Assembly (NCBI RefSeq): GCF_008373765.1
Contig: NZ_VUJW01000001.1
Coordinates: 744,189 to 808,188, forward strand
Reading direction: 5' to 3'
DNA from: Nocardioides antri
GTDB lineage: Bacteria; Actinomycetota; Actinomycetes; Propionibacteriales; Nocardioidaceae
DNA length: 64,000 bases
Position 1 is the stretch's first letter; every line of letters begins with the position of its first letter. Under the pieces are notes generated by a model that was given only the letters and a program-made list of their open reading frames with translations, did no database searches and was not told the DNA's origin. The translations under genes and the position numbers were made by a program. Shown here in pieces: positions 16,559 through 24,886 of the stretch.

Positions 16559-17791
16559 ATGGACTTTCCGCCCTACCCCTCGGGTCTGCGCCTCGCCGGG
16601 CGGCGCGTTCTGGTCGTCGGCGGTGGCAACGTCGCCCAGCGCCGGGTGCCGCAGCTGATCGCGGTCGGGGCCGAGGTGCACGTGGTCTCTCCGGAGGTCA
16701 CACCGGCGATCGAGGGGCTGGTCGGGTCGGGCGAGATCACCTGGCACCGACGTGCGTTCGAGGACACCGACCTCGAGGGGTGCTGGTACGTCATCGCCGT
16801 CACCGACGACGTGGACGTCAACGACCGGGTCAGCGAGCTGGCGGAGCAGCAGCGGATCTTCTGCGTGCGGTCGGACGACGGCACCCGCGGCACCGCGTGG
16901 ACCCCGGCCGTCGGGCGCCACGCCGGCGTCACCATCGCCGTCCTCGGCAACCGGGAGCCGCGCCGATCGGCCGCTGTGCGGGACGAGATCCTCGAGGCGC
17001 TCCGGGAGGGCAGCATCACCGCGGGCCACCACCGCGACCGGACTCCGGGGGTCACCCTCGTCGGCGGCGGCCCCGGCGACCCGGAGCTGATGTCGATCGC
17101 TGGCCGGAAGGCCCTGATGGAGGCGGACGTCGTCGTGGCCGACCGGCTCGCACCGCGCGAGGTGCTCGGCGAGCTGCCGGCCGACGTCGAGCTCATCGAC
17201 GTCGCGAAGCTGCCGCGCGGTCGCAGCGCCCAGCAGGCCGAGATCAACCGCGTCATCGTCGAGCGCGCCCTTGCCGGCAAGCGGGTCGTGCGGTTCAAGG
17301 GCGGCGACAACTTCGTGTTCGGCCGCGGCTACGAGGAGATCATCGCCTGCCGGGAGGCAGGGGTCCCGGTGACCGTGATCCCGGGCCTCACCAGCCCCGT
17401 CGCCGTACCCGCCATCGCCGGCATCCCCGTGACCCACCGCGGCGTCACCCACGAGTTCACGATCGTGTCCGGCCACCTCCCGCCGGGACACCCCGAGTCC
17501 CTCGTCGAGTACGCCGCCCTGGCCCGGATGCGGGGCACGATCGTCCTGATGATGGCTGTCGAGAACGCGCCCGCCATCGCCGACGCGCTGGTCGCCGGCG
17601 GCCGCAAGCCGGGCACGCCGGTGGCCGTGGTCTGCGACGGAACCATGCCGACCCAGCGGACCGTGCTCTCCACCCTCGGGACGCTGGCTGCGTCGATCGC
17701 GGCCGAGAAGGTGCAGCCGCCCGCGATCATCGTGGTCGGCGAGGTGGTCCGGGTCGCGTTCCCCGACGCGTACCCCGCCTCCGATGGCTGA
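16559..17791 (+). CDS. cysG: siroheme synthase: uroporphyrinogen-III C-methyltransferase with precorrin-2 dehydrogenase/ferrochelatase domain
   Basis: A 410-residue bifunctional protein. Residues 1-150 are the CysG N-terminal NAD-binding unit ([14 protein letters not shown] at about 15-28, [12 protein letters not shown]). Residues 163-400 are the SAM-dependent uroporphyrinogen-III methyltransferase with [39 protein letters not shown] and [13 protein letters not shown]. Together they convert uroporphyrinogen III to siroheme for sulfite and nitrite reductases. No cys or nir genes flank it in this window. The ATG overlaps nothing upstream, and the next gene starts 8 bases before its stop. Confidence 0.92.
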   Translation: MDFPPYPSGLRLAGRRVLVVGGGNVAQRRVPQLIAVGAEVHVVSPEVTPAIEGLVGSGEITWHRRAFEDTDLEGCWYVIAVTDDVDVNDRVSELAEQQRIFCVRSDDGTRGTAWTPAVGRHAGVTIAVLGNREPRRSAAVRDEILEALREGSITAGHHRDRTPGVTLVGGGPGDPELMSIAGRKALMEADVVVADRLAPREVLGELPADVELIDVAKLPRGRSAQQAEINRVIVERALAGKRVVRFKGGDNFVFGRGYEEIIACREAGVPVTVIPGLTSPVAVPAIAGIPVTHRGVTHEFTIVSGHLPPGHPESLVEYAALARMRGTIVLMMAVENAPAIADALVAGGRKPGTPVAVVCDGTMPTQRTVLSTLGTLAASIAAEKVQPPAIIVVGEVVRVAFPDAYPASDG

Positions 17792-18587
17792 GCTGGTCGA
17801 GATCGCGTCGGCCGACGACCCGCGTCTGGCCGACTACCGCGACCTGCGCGACGTCCAGTTGCGCAAGCACCTCGAGGCCGAGCAGGGGCTCTTCCTCGCG
17901 GAGGGGGAGAAGGTCGTCCGGCGTGCGGTCGAGGGCGGCTTCCCGGTCCGCTCGTTCCTGATGGCGCCCCGCTGGCTCCAGGGGCTCGCGGACGTGCTCG
18001 CGACGACCGACGCGCCGTGCTACGTCGTGCCGGAGGCGCTCGCCGAGGAGGTCACCGGCTTCCACGTGCACCGGGGAGCCCTGGCCTCGCTGGTACGACG
18101 CCCGCTCCCGCCGGTCTCCGAGGTGCTCGAGGGCGCCCGGTCGGTGCTCGTGCTCGAGGACATCGTCGACCACACCAACGTCGGCGCGGTCTTCCGCAGC
18201 GGGGCGGCCCTCGGGTTCGACGCGGTCCTCCTGGCGCCCCGCTGCGCGGACCCGCTCTACCGGCGCTCGATCAAGGTGGCGATGGGTGCGGTCTTCAGCG
18301 TGCCGTGGACACGGCTGCCGGACTGGCACGACGCGCTCCCCACGCTGTCGGCCTCCGGGTTCACGACCGTCGCCCTGACGCTCGCCGACGACGCGACCCC
18401 GATCGAGGAGGCCGTGGCCGGGCTCGACAAGGTCGCCCTCGTGCTCGGGTCGGAGGGGCACGGTCTGTCCACGCGCTGGCAGCAGTCCGCGGACCGCCGC
18501 GCGATCATCCCGATGGCCGCAGGCATCGACTCTCTCAACGTGGCCGCCGCCTCCGCAGTCGCGTGCTACGTCACCGCGCGCCGCTGA
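17784..18587 (+). CDS. TrmH/SpoU family RNA 2'-O-methyltransferase
   Basis: A 267-residue SPOUT methyltransferase. An N-terminal substrate-binding region (LFLAEGEKVVRRAVEGG) precedes the knot domain with motif 1 VLEDIVDHTNVGAVFRSGAALG (about residues 122-143), motif 2 LVLGSEGHGLS and motif 3 IPMAAGIDSLNVAAASAV. The Asn and Arg of motif 1 are the catalytic positions. The likely target is rRNA or tRNA ribose. It overlaps the siroheme synthase stop by 8 bases, so the two are co-transcribed although functionally unrelated. Confidence 0.88.
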   Translation: MAELVEIASADDPRLADYRDLRDVQLRKHLEAEQGLFLAEGEKVVRRAVEGGFPVRSFLMAPRWLQGLADVLATTDAPCYVVPEALAEEVTGFHVHRGALASLVRRPLPPVSEVLEGARSVLVLEDIVDHTNVGAVFRSGAALGFDAVLLAPRCADPLYRRSIKVAMGAVFSVPWTRLPDWHDALPTLSASGFTTVALTLADDATPIEEAVAGLDKVALVLGSEGHGLSTRWQQSADRRAIIPMAAGIDSLNVAAASAVACYVTARR

Positions 18588-18614
18588 CGAGCCGCCGGGT
18601 CGCCACGGCTGGGC

Positions 18615-19634
18615 TCAGTCGGGCAGAGCGGCCCGCGACTGGTCGAGGAACCGGAGGACGGCCCCGACCCGGGGGTTCTGACCGGTGCAGCGCTCGATGC
18701 CGAGCTTGTCGAGGATGCGGCCGACGTGCGCCTCGACCGTGCGGGGGCTGACGACGAGCTCGGTGGCGATGCCGTCGTTCGAGAGCCCGGCCGCCATCAG
18801 CTGCAGCACGTCGTGCTCGCGTTCGGTGAGCGAGCTCAACGGATCGGTCGCGCCGTGCATCAGCACGGTCACCACCTGGGGGTCGACCGCCAGGCCGCCG
18901 TTCGCCACCCGGGTCAGCGCTGCGGCGAAGCTCGGCAGGTCACCGACCCGGTCCTTGAGCAGGTAGCCGCGGTGCGACGGCTGGTCCTGCAGGAGCCGGA
19001 GGGCGAAGTCGGGAGTGAGGTAGTGGGACAGCACCATCACGCCGACGTCCGGGAACCGCTCCGCGATCGCACTCGCCGTGCTGACGCCCTCGCTGGTGAA
19101 GCTGGGGGGCATCCGGATGTCCACGATCACGACGTCCGGCTGCTGCGTCTCCAGCAGGTCCAGGAGCTCGTCCCCGTCGGACACCTGCCCGACGACAATG
19201 AAGCCGAGGTCGCCGAGAACCCGGACGATCCCCTCGCGGAAGAGGACCGAGTCCTCGGCGATCGCCACCCGGATCGTCCGGCGCAGCCTGGCCAGCTCGC
19301 GGATGGCCGTCGTCGTGAGCTCGTCCTTCGGGACGAACCCGAGCACGGGTGCCGTCGCGATGCGGTCGTCGTAGGCCGAGCGGCTGCGGCTCGACGTGAT
19401 GATCACGCCGGGCGGCGCCGGCAGGTCCGCGAGGCGGCGGGCGACCTCGAAGCCGTCGGGGCCGTCGCCGAGGTGGATGTCGAGCAGCACGAGGTCGGGG
19501 TGGACCGCGGCTGCGGTGGCGACCGCCTGCTCGGCGTCGGGGACGTCGCCCACGACGTCGAACCCGTCGTCCTCGAGCACGCTGCGGAGGTACTCGCGGA
19601 AGGCCGGGTGGTCGTCGACGATCAGCACGGACAC
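18615..19634 (-). CDS. response regulator with two receiver domains and a LuxR/NarL HTH
   Basis: A 339-residue protein with the order REC1 (1-115), REC2 (120-240) and HTH (about 270-335). REC1 keeps the acidic pair (VDDHP), phospho-acceptor D52 (LLDIHLG) and Lys in FVPKDEL. REC2 keeps AEDS, D172 (VDIRMPP) and Lys in YLLKDR. The HTH reads SSLTEREHDVLQLMAAGLSNDGIA. The junction LARLRRTIRVAIAEDS is continuous, with no stop and no ATG, so this is a genuine fusion. NarL-family regulators normally have one receiver. It starts at a GTG and is divergent, across 89 bases, from the two-kinase operon that presumably controls it. Confidence 0.9.
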   Translation of the reverse strand: MSVLIVDDHPAFREYLRSVLEDDGFDVVGDVPDAEQAVATAAAVHPDLVLLDIHLGDGPDGFEVARRLADLPAPPGVIITSSRSRSAYDDRIATAPVLGFVPKDELTTTAIRELARLRRTIRVAIAEDSVLFREGIVRVLGDLGFIVVGQVSDGDELLDLLETQQPDVVIVDIRMPPSFTSEGVSTASAIAERFPDVGVMVLSHYLTPDFALRLLQDQPSHRGYLLKDRVGDLPSFAAALTRVANGGLAVDPQVVTVLMHGATDPLSSLTEREHDVLQLMAAGLSNDGIATELVVSPRTVEAHVGRILDKLGIERCTGQNPRVGAVLRFLDQSRAALPD

Positions 19635-19723
19635 AGGACGACTCTCTCACGCGGGAGCCGCGCCCCGGATCCGTGGATTCCCGCATTGTCGGGGTGGTGC
19701 CGGCGGTAGGAGAATCGCGTCCG

Positions 19724-21268
19724 ATGCAGACCAGCGCGGCGCCGTACGCCGGGGGGTCCCGCGGGGGCACCGGCCTCCTCGAGGGGCTCGTCCGGGTCGC
19801 GCACCGGCGGCTGGGGCCGTGGTACTTCCACGGCCTGGTCGTCGCCACCGGGCTCCTGGTGGTGACGGTGACCGTGCCGCTCCAGAACCTGACCCAGGTC
19901 CCGCTGTGGACGGGGAGCTTCGAGGGGTGGCAGTACATCGGCGTGTTCATGGCAATCGCCGCCGCTTCCGGCCCGTTCGTGCTCGGCCTGGTGGTCGTGC
20001 CGCGGCACCGGGCCCTGCTCGCCCACCTCCGCGGTCAGGAGGTCGACCCCGCCGCGGTGTGGCGGGAGTGCGTCACCCGGCTACCCGCGACGGCAGCACT
20101 CACCTCGCTGGCGTGGGGCGTCGTGGTCGTGGGCGGCGGGGTGGCGTTCGTCGGGCAGCGGGAGGACTTCGGCGTCCTCACCTACCCCGGGGCGTACGCC
20201 GCCCACGCGCTGATCCTCGTCGGCGTCGCCGCGTTCTACCTGATGGTGTGGGAGCTCGCGCTCCTGCCGATCACCCGCGAGGTCGCCCGGGCGCTCCCCG
20301 CCGGGTTCCGCGAGCAGTCGCTGGTCACCGGTCGCCGGCGGCTGATCCTCCTCAACACCTCCATCACCTTCACGGTCGGGTGCGAGACCGCAGGACTGTC
20401 CGTGGGGTTCGCCGGCGAGCACCGCTCGCTGATGGTGGTCCTGGTGCTGGTCGGCCTGATGACGACGTACGTCGGCGTGCTCCTCGCCCTGGTGTCGTCC
20501 AGCGTCACCCGGCGCGTGGACGAGCTCGCCGACGCCCTCAACAGCGCCGCGCGCGGCGGCGCGCCGATGCGGATGCTGCCGACGTCGGGGGACGAGTTCG
20601 ACTCCGTGGGCGGTGCGTTCAACACCATGGTCGGCCTGCTCGAGGACCACGCCGAGGAGCTGCGCGGGTCGCGCTCCCGCCTGGTCTCCGTCGCGGATGC
20701 CACCCGTCGCCACATCGAACGCGACCTCCACGACGGGGCCCAGCAGCACCTGGCGCTCCTCAGCATGCAGCTCGGCCAGCTCGAGTCCACCTGCGCCCAG
20801 CACGGGTCCGTCGCTGCCCGGGTCCACGAGATCCGCGCCGAGCTGAGCGCGGTCGTGGCCGAGATGCGCGTCCTGGCGCACGGGATCTATCCCGCCTCGC
20901 TCGAGGCCGAGGGGCTGCCGTCGGCGCTGCGCGCAGCGGCACGTGAGTCGGACGTCGTGGTCCGCCTCGACATCGCCGTCGAGAGTCGCTGGAGCCATCC
21001 GGTCGAGACCGCCGTCTACTTCGGCTGCTGGGAGGTCCTCCAGCGGGCCCGGCACGCCGCGACCGGAGACGCCACGCTCGAGATCGCGCTGGGCGAGCAC
21101 GATGGCACGGGGACGGTGGAGCTGTGCGTGCGGCCGGCGCTGCCGGCCGAGCACGAGGCCGAGCTGGCGCTGTTCCTCCAGGACCGGCTCGGCGCTGTCG
21201 GCGGCACCTTGGTCACCCGCCCCCGGGGGACGGACGTCGTCTACGTCGGACGGGTGCCGGTCCGATGA
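19724..21268 (+). CDS. membrane histidine kinase, His-box intact but ATPase domain degenerate
   Basis: A 514-residue NarL-type (HisKA_3) sensor kinase. Six or so membrane segments occupy residues 40-270, followed by a HAMP-like linker. The dimerisation box IERDLHDGAQQHL contains the phospho-acceptor His336. The ATPase domain is defective: the N-box Asn is Arg441 (WEVLQRARHA), and the G1 box (DxGxG) is absent, replaced by an Ala/Glu-rich stretch. It cannot be expected to bind ATP normally. The next gene is a paralogue with the opposite defect. ATG 19724 follows AGGAGA; a GTG 17 codons upstream is possible. Confidence 0.88.
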   Translation: MQTSAAPYAGGSRGGTGLLEGLVRVAHRRLGPWYFHGLVVATGLLVVTVTVPLQNLTQVPLWTGSFEGWQYIGVFMAIAAASGPFVLGLVVVPRHRALLAHLRGQEVDPAAVWRECVTRLPATAALTSLAWGVVVVGGGVAFVGQREDFGVLTYPGAYAAHALILVGVAAFYLMVWELALLPITREVARALPAGFREQSLVTGRRRLILLNTSITFTVGCETAGLSVGFAGEHRSLMVVLVLVGLMTTYVGVLLALVSSSVTRRVDELADALNSAARGGAPMRMLPTSGDEFDSVGGAFNTMVGLLEDHAEELRGSRSRLVSVADATRRHIERDLHDGAQQHLALLSMQLGQLESTCAQHGSVAARVHEIRAELSAVVAEMRVLAHGIYPASLEAEGLPSALRAAARESDVVVRLDIAVESRWSHPVETAVYFGCWEVLQRARHAATGDATLEIALGEHDGTGTVELCVRPALPAEHEAELALFLQDRLGAVGGTLVTRPRGTDVVYVGRVPVR

Positions 21269-22800
21269 ACGCCGCGACGGACGAGCGGATGCCATGGCTG
21301 GACACCCTGTTCGCCCGCTCGTACGCACGGCACCGGCAGCGGTACGTCGAGCTCTGGCTGCTCGTCAGTGCCTTCGGGATCCTGCTCCTGGCGTGGCCCT
21401 CGCAGTTCTGGACCGAGCATCCGCTGTGGGGGCCGGGCGGGGGTGACGCCCCCGCGTTCCTGGTCTCGATGGCGAGCGCGACCGCGATCGTCGTCCTGTT
21501 CGTCGTGCCCTGGACGCTGCGGGTGGCGTTCCGGCCGATCGTCCTCTTCCTGCGGGGAGAGCCGGTGGACCCGACGGACGTCTGGTTCGCCGCCGTACGA
21601 CGGCTGCCGGTCGCCGGCGTCACGTTCACGGCCGCGTTCTGCGTGTTCGGCAACATCCCGACGCTGGTCGCGGTCGGCCGGCCGCGCGGGTTCGACGGCC
21701 TCGACTACCTCGGCGGCTGGCTGGTCGCCTGCCTGATCACGGCAGCCGCCGGCGCGTTCTTCGTGCTCGCGTGGGAGATCGCGTTCCGACCGCTCCTGCG
21801 GGAGGTCCAGCCGCTCCTCCCGCCGGACTTCGACGGGGGCACCAGCTGGCTGACCCTCACCCGGCGGAGCGCCCTCGCGTCGGCGTCCGCCATGGCCTAC
21901 ACGGGAGCAGCGGTCGGCAGTCTCGTCGCCGGCTCCGAGGACCGCGAGCACGTCCTCGTGATCACGGTGCTCGCGACGATCGGTGCGTCGGTGACGTTCG
22001 GTGGCGCGATCACCGTTCTCGTCTCGCACTCCATCTTCATGCGGCTCTCGGAGCTCAAGGCGGCGCTGGTCCGGATCGGGGAGCGCGACTACCGGGTCCG
22101 GGTCGCCGTCCGTGCCGGCGACGAGCTCGACGAGGCGGCCGCCAGCCTGAACCGGATGGCGGAACGCCTCGAGCACGAGGAGGCGGAGCTGCGCGCCTCG
22201 CGGGCCCGGCTGGCGTCGGTCGCCGACGCCGAGCGCCGCCGGATGGAGCGGGACCTCCGGCTGCGCGTCCTCGCCCGGCTGCGCCAGGTCCGGCAGGACG
22301 TGACCGAGGTCGCGAGCGAGCTCCCGGACGTCCCCGCCCTCCACCGGCTGTGCGAGCGGGTCCGGGTGACGACGGCCGACGCGATGCTCGAGATCCACCG
22401 GCTCGCCCGCGGGGTCTATCCCGCCGAGCTGACCTCCGGCGGGCTCGAGGCCGCGCTGGAGGCGGCAGGGCAGCGCGCCGCGGTACCGGTGTCGGTGCGC
22501 AGCGACGGCGTCGGCCGGCTCGACCCGGTCCACGAGTCGTCGGTCTACTTCACCTGCAACGAGGCCGTCCAGAACGCCGCGAAGCACGCCGGACCGGACG
22601 CGTGCGTGACGATCGACCTCGCCCGGGACAACGGCCGGCTCACCTTCGTGGTCAGCGACAACGGGCAGGGGTTCGAGGCCGCCGACGTGGGCCTCGGGCT
22701 CGAGAACATGCGCGACCGGGTCCGGGCCGTCGGCGGCGACCTCATGGTCGGGTCCGCACCGGGGAGCGGCACCACGGTGCGCGGCTGGGTCCCCGCCTGA
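21265..22800 (+). CDS. membrane histidine kinase, ATPase domain intact but phospho-acceptor His missing
   Basis: A 511-residue paralogue of the preceding kinase, overlapping it by ATGA. Membrane regions are colinear: both have LRGxxVDPxxVW after the second helix pair and a W-E-[LI]-A-x2-P motif. The dimerisation box reads MERDLRLRVLARL, so the position of the catalytic His is Arg332 and the DG that follows is lost. In contrast the ATPase domain is complete: N-box CNEAVQNAAKHAG (Asn437), G1 box VSDNGQGF (Asp465), GLGLENMRDR and GSGTTVRGWVP. It could phosphorylate only in trans, most plausibly on His336 of its neighbour. Confidence 0.88.
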   Translation: MNAATDERMPWLDTLFARSYARHRQRYVELWLLVSAFGILLLAWPSQFWTEHPLWGPGGGDAPAFLVSMASATAIVVLFVVPWTLRVAFRPIVLFLRGEPVDPTDVWFAAVRRLPVAGVTFTAAFCVFGNIPTLVAVGRPRGFDGLDYLGGWLVACLITAAAGAFFVLAWEIAFRPLLREVQPLLPPDFDGGTSWLTLTRRSALASASAMAYTGAAVGSLVAGSEDREHVLVITVLATIGASVTFGGAITVLVSHSIFMRLSELKAALVRIGERDYRVRVAVRAGDELDEAAASLNRMAERLEHEEAELRASRARLASVADAERRRMERDLRLRVLARLRQVRQDVTEVASELPDVPALHRLCERVRVTTADAMLEIHRLARGVYPAELTSGGLEAALEAAGQRAAVPVSVRSDGVGRLDPVHESSVYFTCNEAVQNAAKHAGPDACVTIDLARDNGRLTFVVSDNGQGFEAADVGLGLENMRDRVRAVGGDLMVGSAPGSGTTVRGWVPA

Positions 22801-22809
22801 GCGCCTCGC

Positions 22810-23415
22810 TCAGGTGGGCCAGTCCGGCGGGTAGTCGCCGGAGAGGGCCTCGTGCTGCTTGGTCAGCTTCTTGCGCGCGCGGGCCGAGATGCGGTCGCCG
22901 AAGACCGTCCCGTAGGTGTGGTCGGTCTCGTGCTGCAGGCAACGGGCCAGGAGGCCGTCGCCCTCGAACCGGACCGGGGAGCCGTCGAGGCCGAAGCCGT
23001 CGACGGTGGCGAAGTCCGGCCGGGCGCACGAGCAGAACGCGCCCGGGAAGGACAGGCAGCCCTCGTCGCCGTCGTCGAGGGTGCGGTCCTTGCCCTCAGG
23101 GAGGGTCACCGTCGGGTTGCAGACGACGCCGACCCAGCGCTCGCCGGCCTCGTCGGGACAGTCGAACACGAACATCGCCAGGTCGACCCCGACCTGGCAG
23201 GCCGCCAGCCCGACCCCGTCCGCGGCGTACATCGTGGCGACCATGTCGGCGGCGAGCGCACGCAGGTCCTCGCCGCCGAACTGGTCCGTCGTCACCCGCT
23301 GCTGGGGCCGGTGCATGACCGGCGTGCCCCAGCGGGTGATCGGTCGCACGGTGCCACCGCGGGGGAGCGGTCCGTACGGCGCGTGCACGGGCTGCTCGGG
23401 CCGCGGGTCCACCAT
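22810..23415 (-). CDS. def: peptide deformylase
   Basis: A 201-residue metalloenzyme that removes the N-formyl group from nascent proteins. Motif 1 is GVGLAACQVG (about residue 71), motif 2 is EGCLSFPG with the metal-binding Cys (about 116), and motif 3 is QHETDH (HExxH-type) around 159. The actinobacterial C-terminal extension ending in PPDWPT is present. It is not next to fmt here. A TAGGAT hexamer ends 8 bases before the ATG. It is divergent from the acyl-CoA dehydrogenase operon. Confidence 0.93.
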   Translation of the reverse strand: MVDPRPEQPVHAPYGPLPRGGTVRPITRWGTPVMHRPQQRVTTDQFGGEDLRALAADMVATMYAADGVGLAACQVGVDLAMFVFDCPDEAGERWVGVVCNPTVTLPEGKDRTLDDGDEGCLSFPGAFCSCARPDFATVDGFGLDGSPVRFEGDGLLARCLQHETDHTYGTVFGDRISARARKKLTKQHEALSGDYPPDWPT

Positions 23416-23423
23416 GGCCAGCG

Positions 23424-23429
23424 ATCCTA
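23424..23429 (-). promoter_or_regulatory. -10 element of def
   Basis: TAGGAT on the minus strand ends 8 bases before the def ATG. Confidence 0.5.
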
Positions 23430-23495
23430 GGACGGGCGCGATCCGCGTGTGACGCGGGGCACGCCCACTTTTGCGAGGCATGGTGTAGCGCATTG

Positions 23496-23512
23496 TGTAA
23501 CTCACAGTTACA
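23496..23512. promoter_or_regulatory. perfect inverted-repeat operator of the acyl-CoA dehydrogenase operon
   Basis: TGTAACTCACAGTTACA has exact 7-bp arms and a 3-base spacer. Its right arm overlaps the TACATT -10 hexamer at 23509-23514, so binding would block transcription. The size suits a dimeric TetR- or GntR-type repressor; no regulator gene is adjacent. Confidence 0.7.
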
Positions 23513-23514
23513 TT
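23509..23514 (+). promoter_or_regulatory. -10 element of the acyl-CoA dehydrogenase operon
   Basis: TACATT ends 7 bases before ATG 23522, giving a leaderless message. It is partly buried in the inverted repeat at 23496-23512. Confidence 0.55.
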
Positions 23515-23521
23515 TGCCCGC

Positions 23522-24886
23522 ATGTCCCTGATCAGCAACCTCAAGCCAGGTGGCAAGCACGGGGTCCCGAACACCGAGAGCCGCGATCCGATCGGCTTCC
23601 TCGTCGCGGGACTGAACCGGCTCGCCCAGAGTGACCTCATCGACAAGATGGGCCTCCGCAAGCAGACCGAGCAGGTCGTCTTCAACGTGACCCGCACCGG
23701 CTTCAAGACCATCACCAACGCGAGCCGGACGTTCGCCCGGTCCGGCAAGAAGGGTGCCCCCGGCACCCGCCCCGCCGCGACCGCCGGCACCGGCCCCTTC
23801 GACCTGACGCCCACCGAGGACGAGCAGATGCTCGTCGACGTGGTGTCGGAGTTCGCCGAGGAGGTCGTCCGCCCGGCTGCGCTGGAGGCCGACACCAAGT
23901 GCGCCGCCCCCGACGAGCTGCTCAAGGCCAGCCTCGAGATCGGACTGCCGATCCTGGGCGTGCCGGAGTCCCTCGGCGGCGTGTCCGAGGAGCGCTCCGC
24001 GATGGCCGGGACCCTGGTCGCCGAGGCGCTCGCGAAGGGCGACATGGGACTCGCGGTCGCCACCCTCGCGCCCGGCTCGGTCGCGACCGCGATCGGCCTG
24101 TGGGGCACCGACGAGCAGCAGCAGACCTACCTGCCGGCCTTCACCGGCGACGAGGTCCCGGCGGCCGCGCTGGCGCTCAACGAGCCCACCGTGCTCTTCG
24201 ACGTCTTCGCCCCCGCCACGACGGCGAAGAAGGCCGACGGCGGGTACGTCCTGAACGGCACCAAGAGCCTCGTCGCCCGGGGTGACCAGGCCGAGCTCTT
24301 CGTCGTCGGCGCCGAGCTCGACGGCAAGCCGGTCCTGTTCCTCGTGGAGTCCTCGACCGAGGGCCTCAGCATCGAGGGCGACCCGGCGATGGGCGTCCGC
24401 GCGGCGTCGATGACCAAGCTGCACCTCAAGGACGTCAAGGTCCCGGCCGAGTCCGTCCTCGGCGAGACCGACGGGTCGACGTACGCCGACTGCGTGCGCC
24501 TCTCGCGCCTCGCCTGGTGCGCCCTCGCGGTCGGCACCGCCCAGGCCGTGCTCGACTACGTCACGCCCTACGTCAAGGAGCGCGAGGCGTTCGGCGAGCC
24601 GATCGCCCACCGCCAGTCGGTGGCGTTCATGGTCGCCAACATCGCGATCGAGCTGCAGGCCATGCGTCTCGTCACCTACCGCGCCGCGGCGCGGGCCGCG
24701 GCCGGCAAGAACTTCAGCAAGCAGGTGGCGCTCGCCAGGAAGCTGTGTGCCGACAAGGGCATGCAGATCGGCCTCGACGGCGTGCAGCTGCTCGGTGGCC
24801 ACGGATACGTCAAGGAGCACCCGGTCGAGCGGTGGTACCGCGACCTGCGTGCCATCGGGATCATGGAAGGAACGGTGCTGGTCTGA
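23522..24886 (+). CDS. acyl-CoA dehydrogenase family protein, FadE24-like
   Basis: A 454-residue protein. About 85 N-terminal residues (DPIGFLVAGLNRLAQ and RTGFKTITNASRTF) precede the dehydrogenase fold, a feature of mycobacterial FadE24. FAD-contact elements are kept: REAFGEPI and LLGGHGYVKEHP. The usual EPGxGSD region is altered to LNEPTVLFDV, and the protein stops right after IMEGTVLV. The following gene is FadE23-like with complementary features, so the pair probably forms one heteromeric enzyme acting on a long or unusual acyl-CoA. Assignment to FadE24 is from memory of length, extension and gene order. Confidence 0.82.
   Translation: MSLISNLKPGGKHGVPNTESRDPIGFLVAGLNRLAQSDLIDKMGLRKQTEQVVFNVTRTGFKTITNASRTFARSGKKGAPGTRPAATAGTGPFDLTPTEDEQMLVDVVSEFAEEVVRPAALEADTKCAAPDELLKASLEIGLPILGVPESLGGVSEERSAMAGTLVAEALAKGDMGLAVATLAPGSVATAIGLWGTDEQQQTYLPAFTGDEVPAAALALNEPTVLFDVFAPATTAKKADGGYVLNGTKSLVARGDQAELFVVGAELDGKPVLFLVESSTEGLSIEGDPAMGVRAASMTKLHLKDVKVPAESVLGETDGSTYADCVRLSRLAWCALAVGTAQAVLDYVTPYVKEREAFGEPIAHRQSVAFMVANIAIELQAMRLVTYRAAARAAAGKNFSKQVALARKLCADKGMQIGLDGVQLLGGHGYVKEHPVERWYRDLRAIGIMEGTVLV

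Noticed and set aside
18615-19634. Two separate response regulator genes joined by a sequencing error
   Set aside because: The frame is continuous, both receivers are complete in the same frame, and no start codon lies at the junction.
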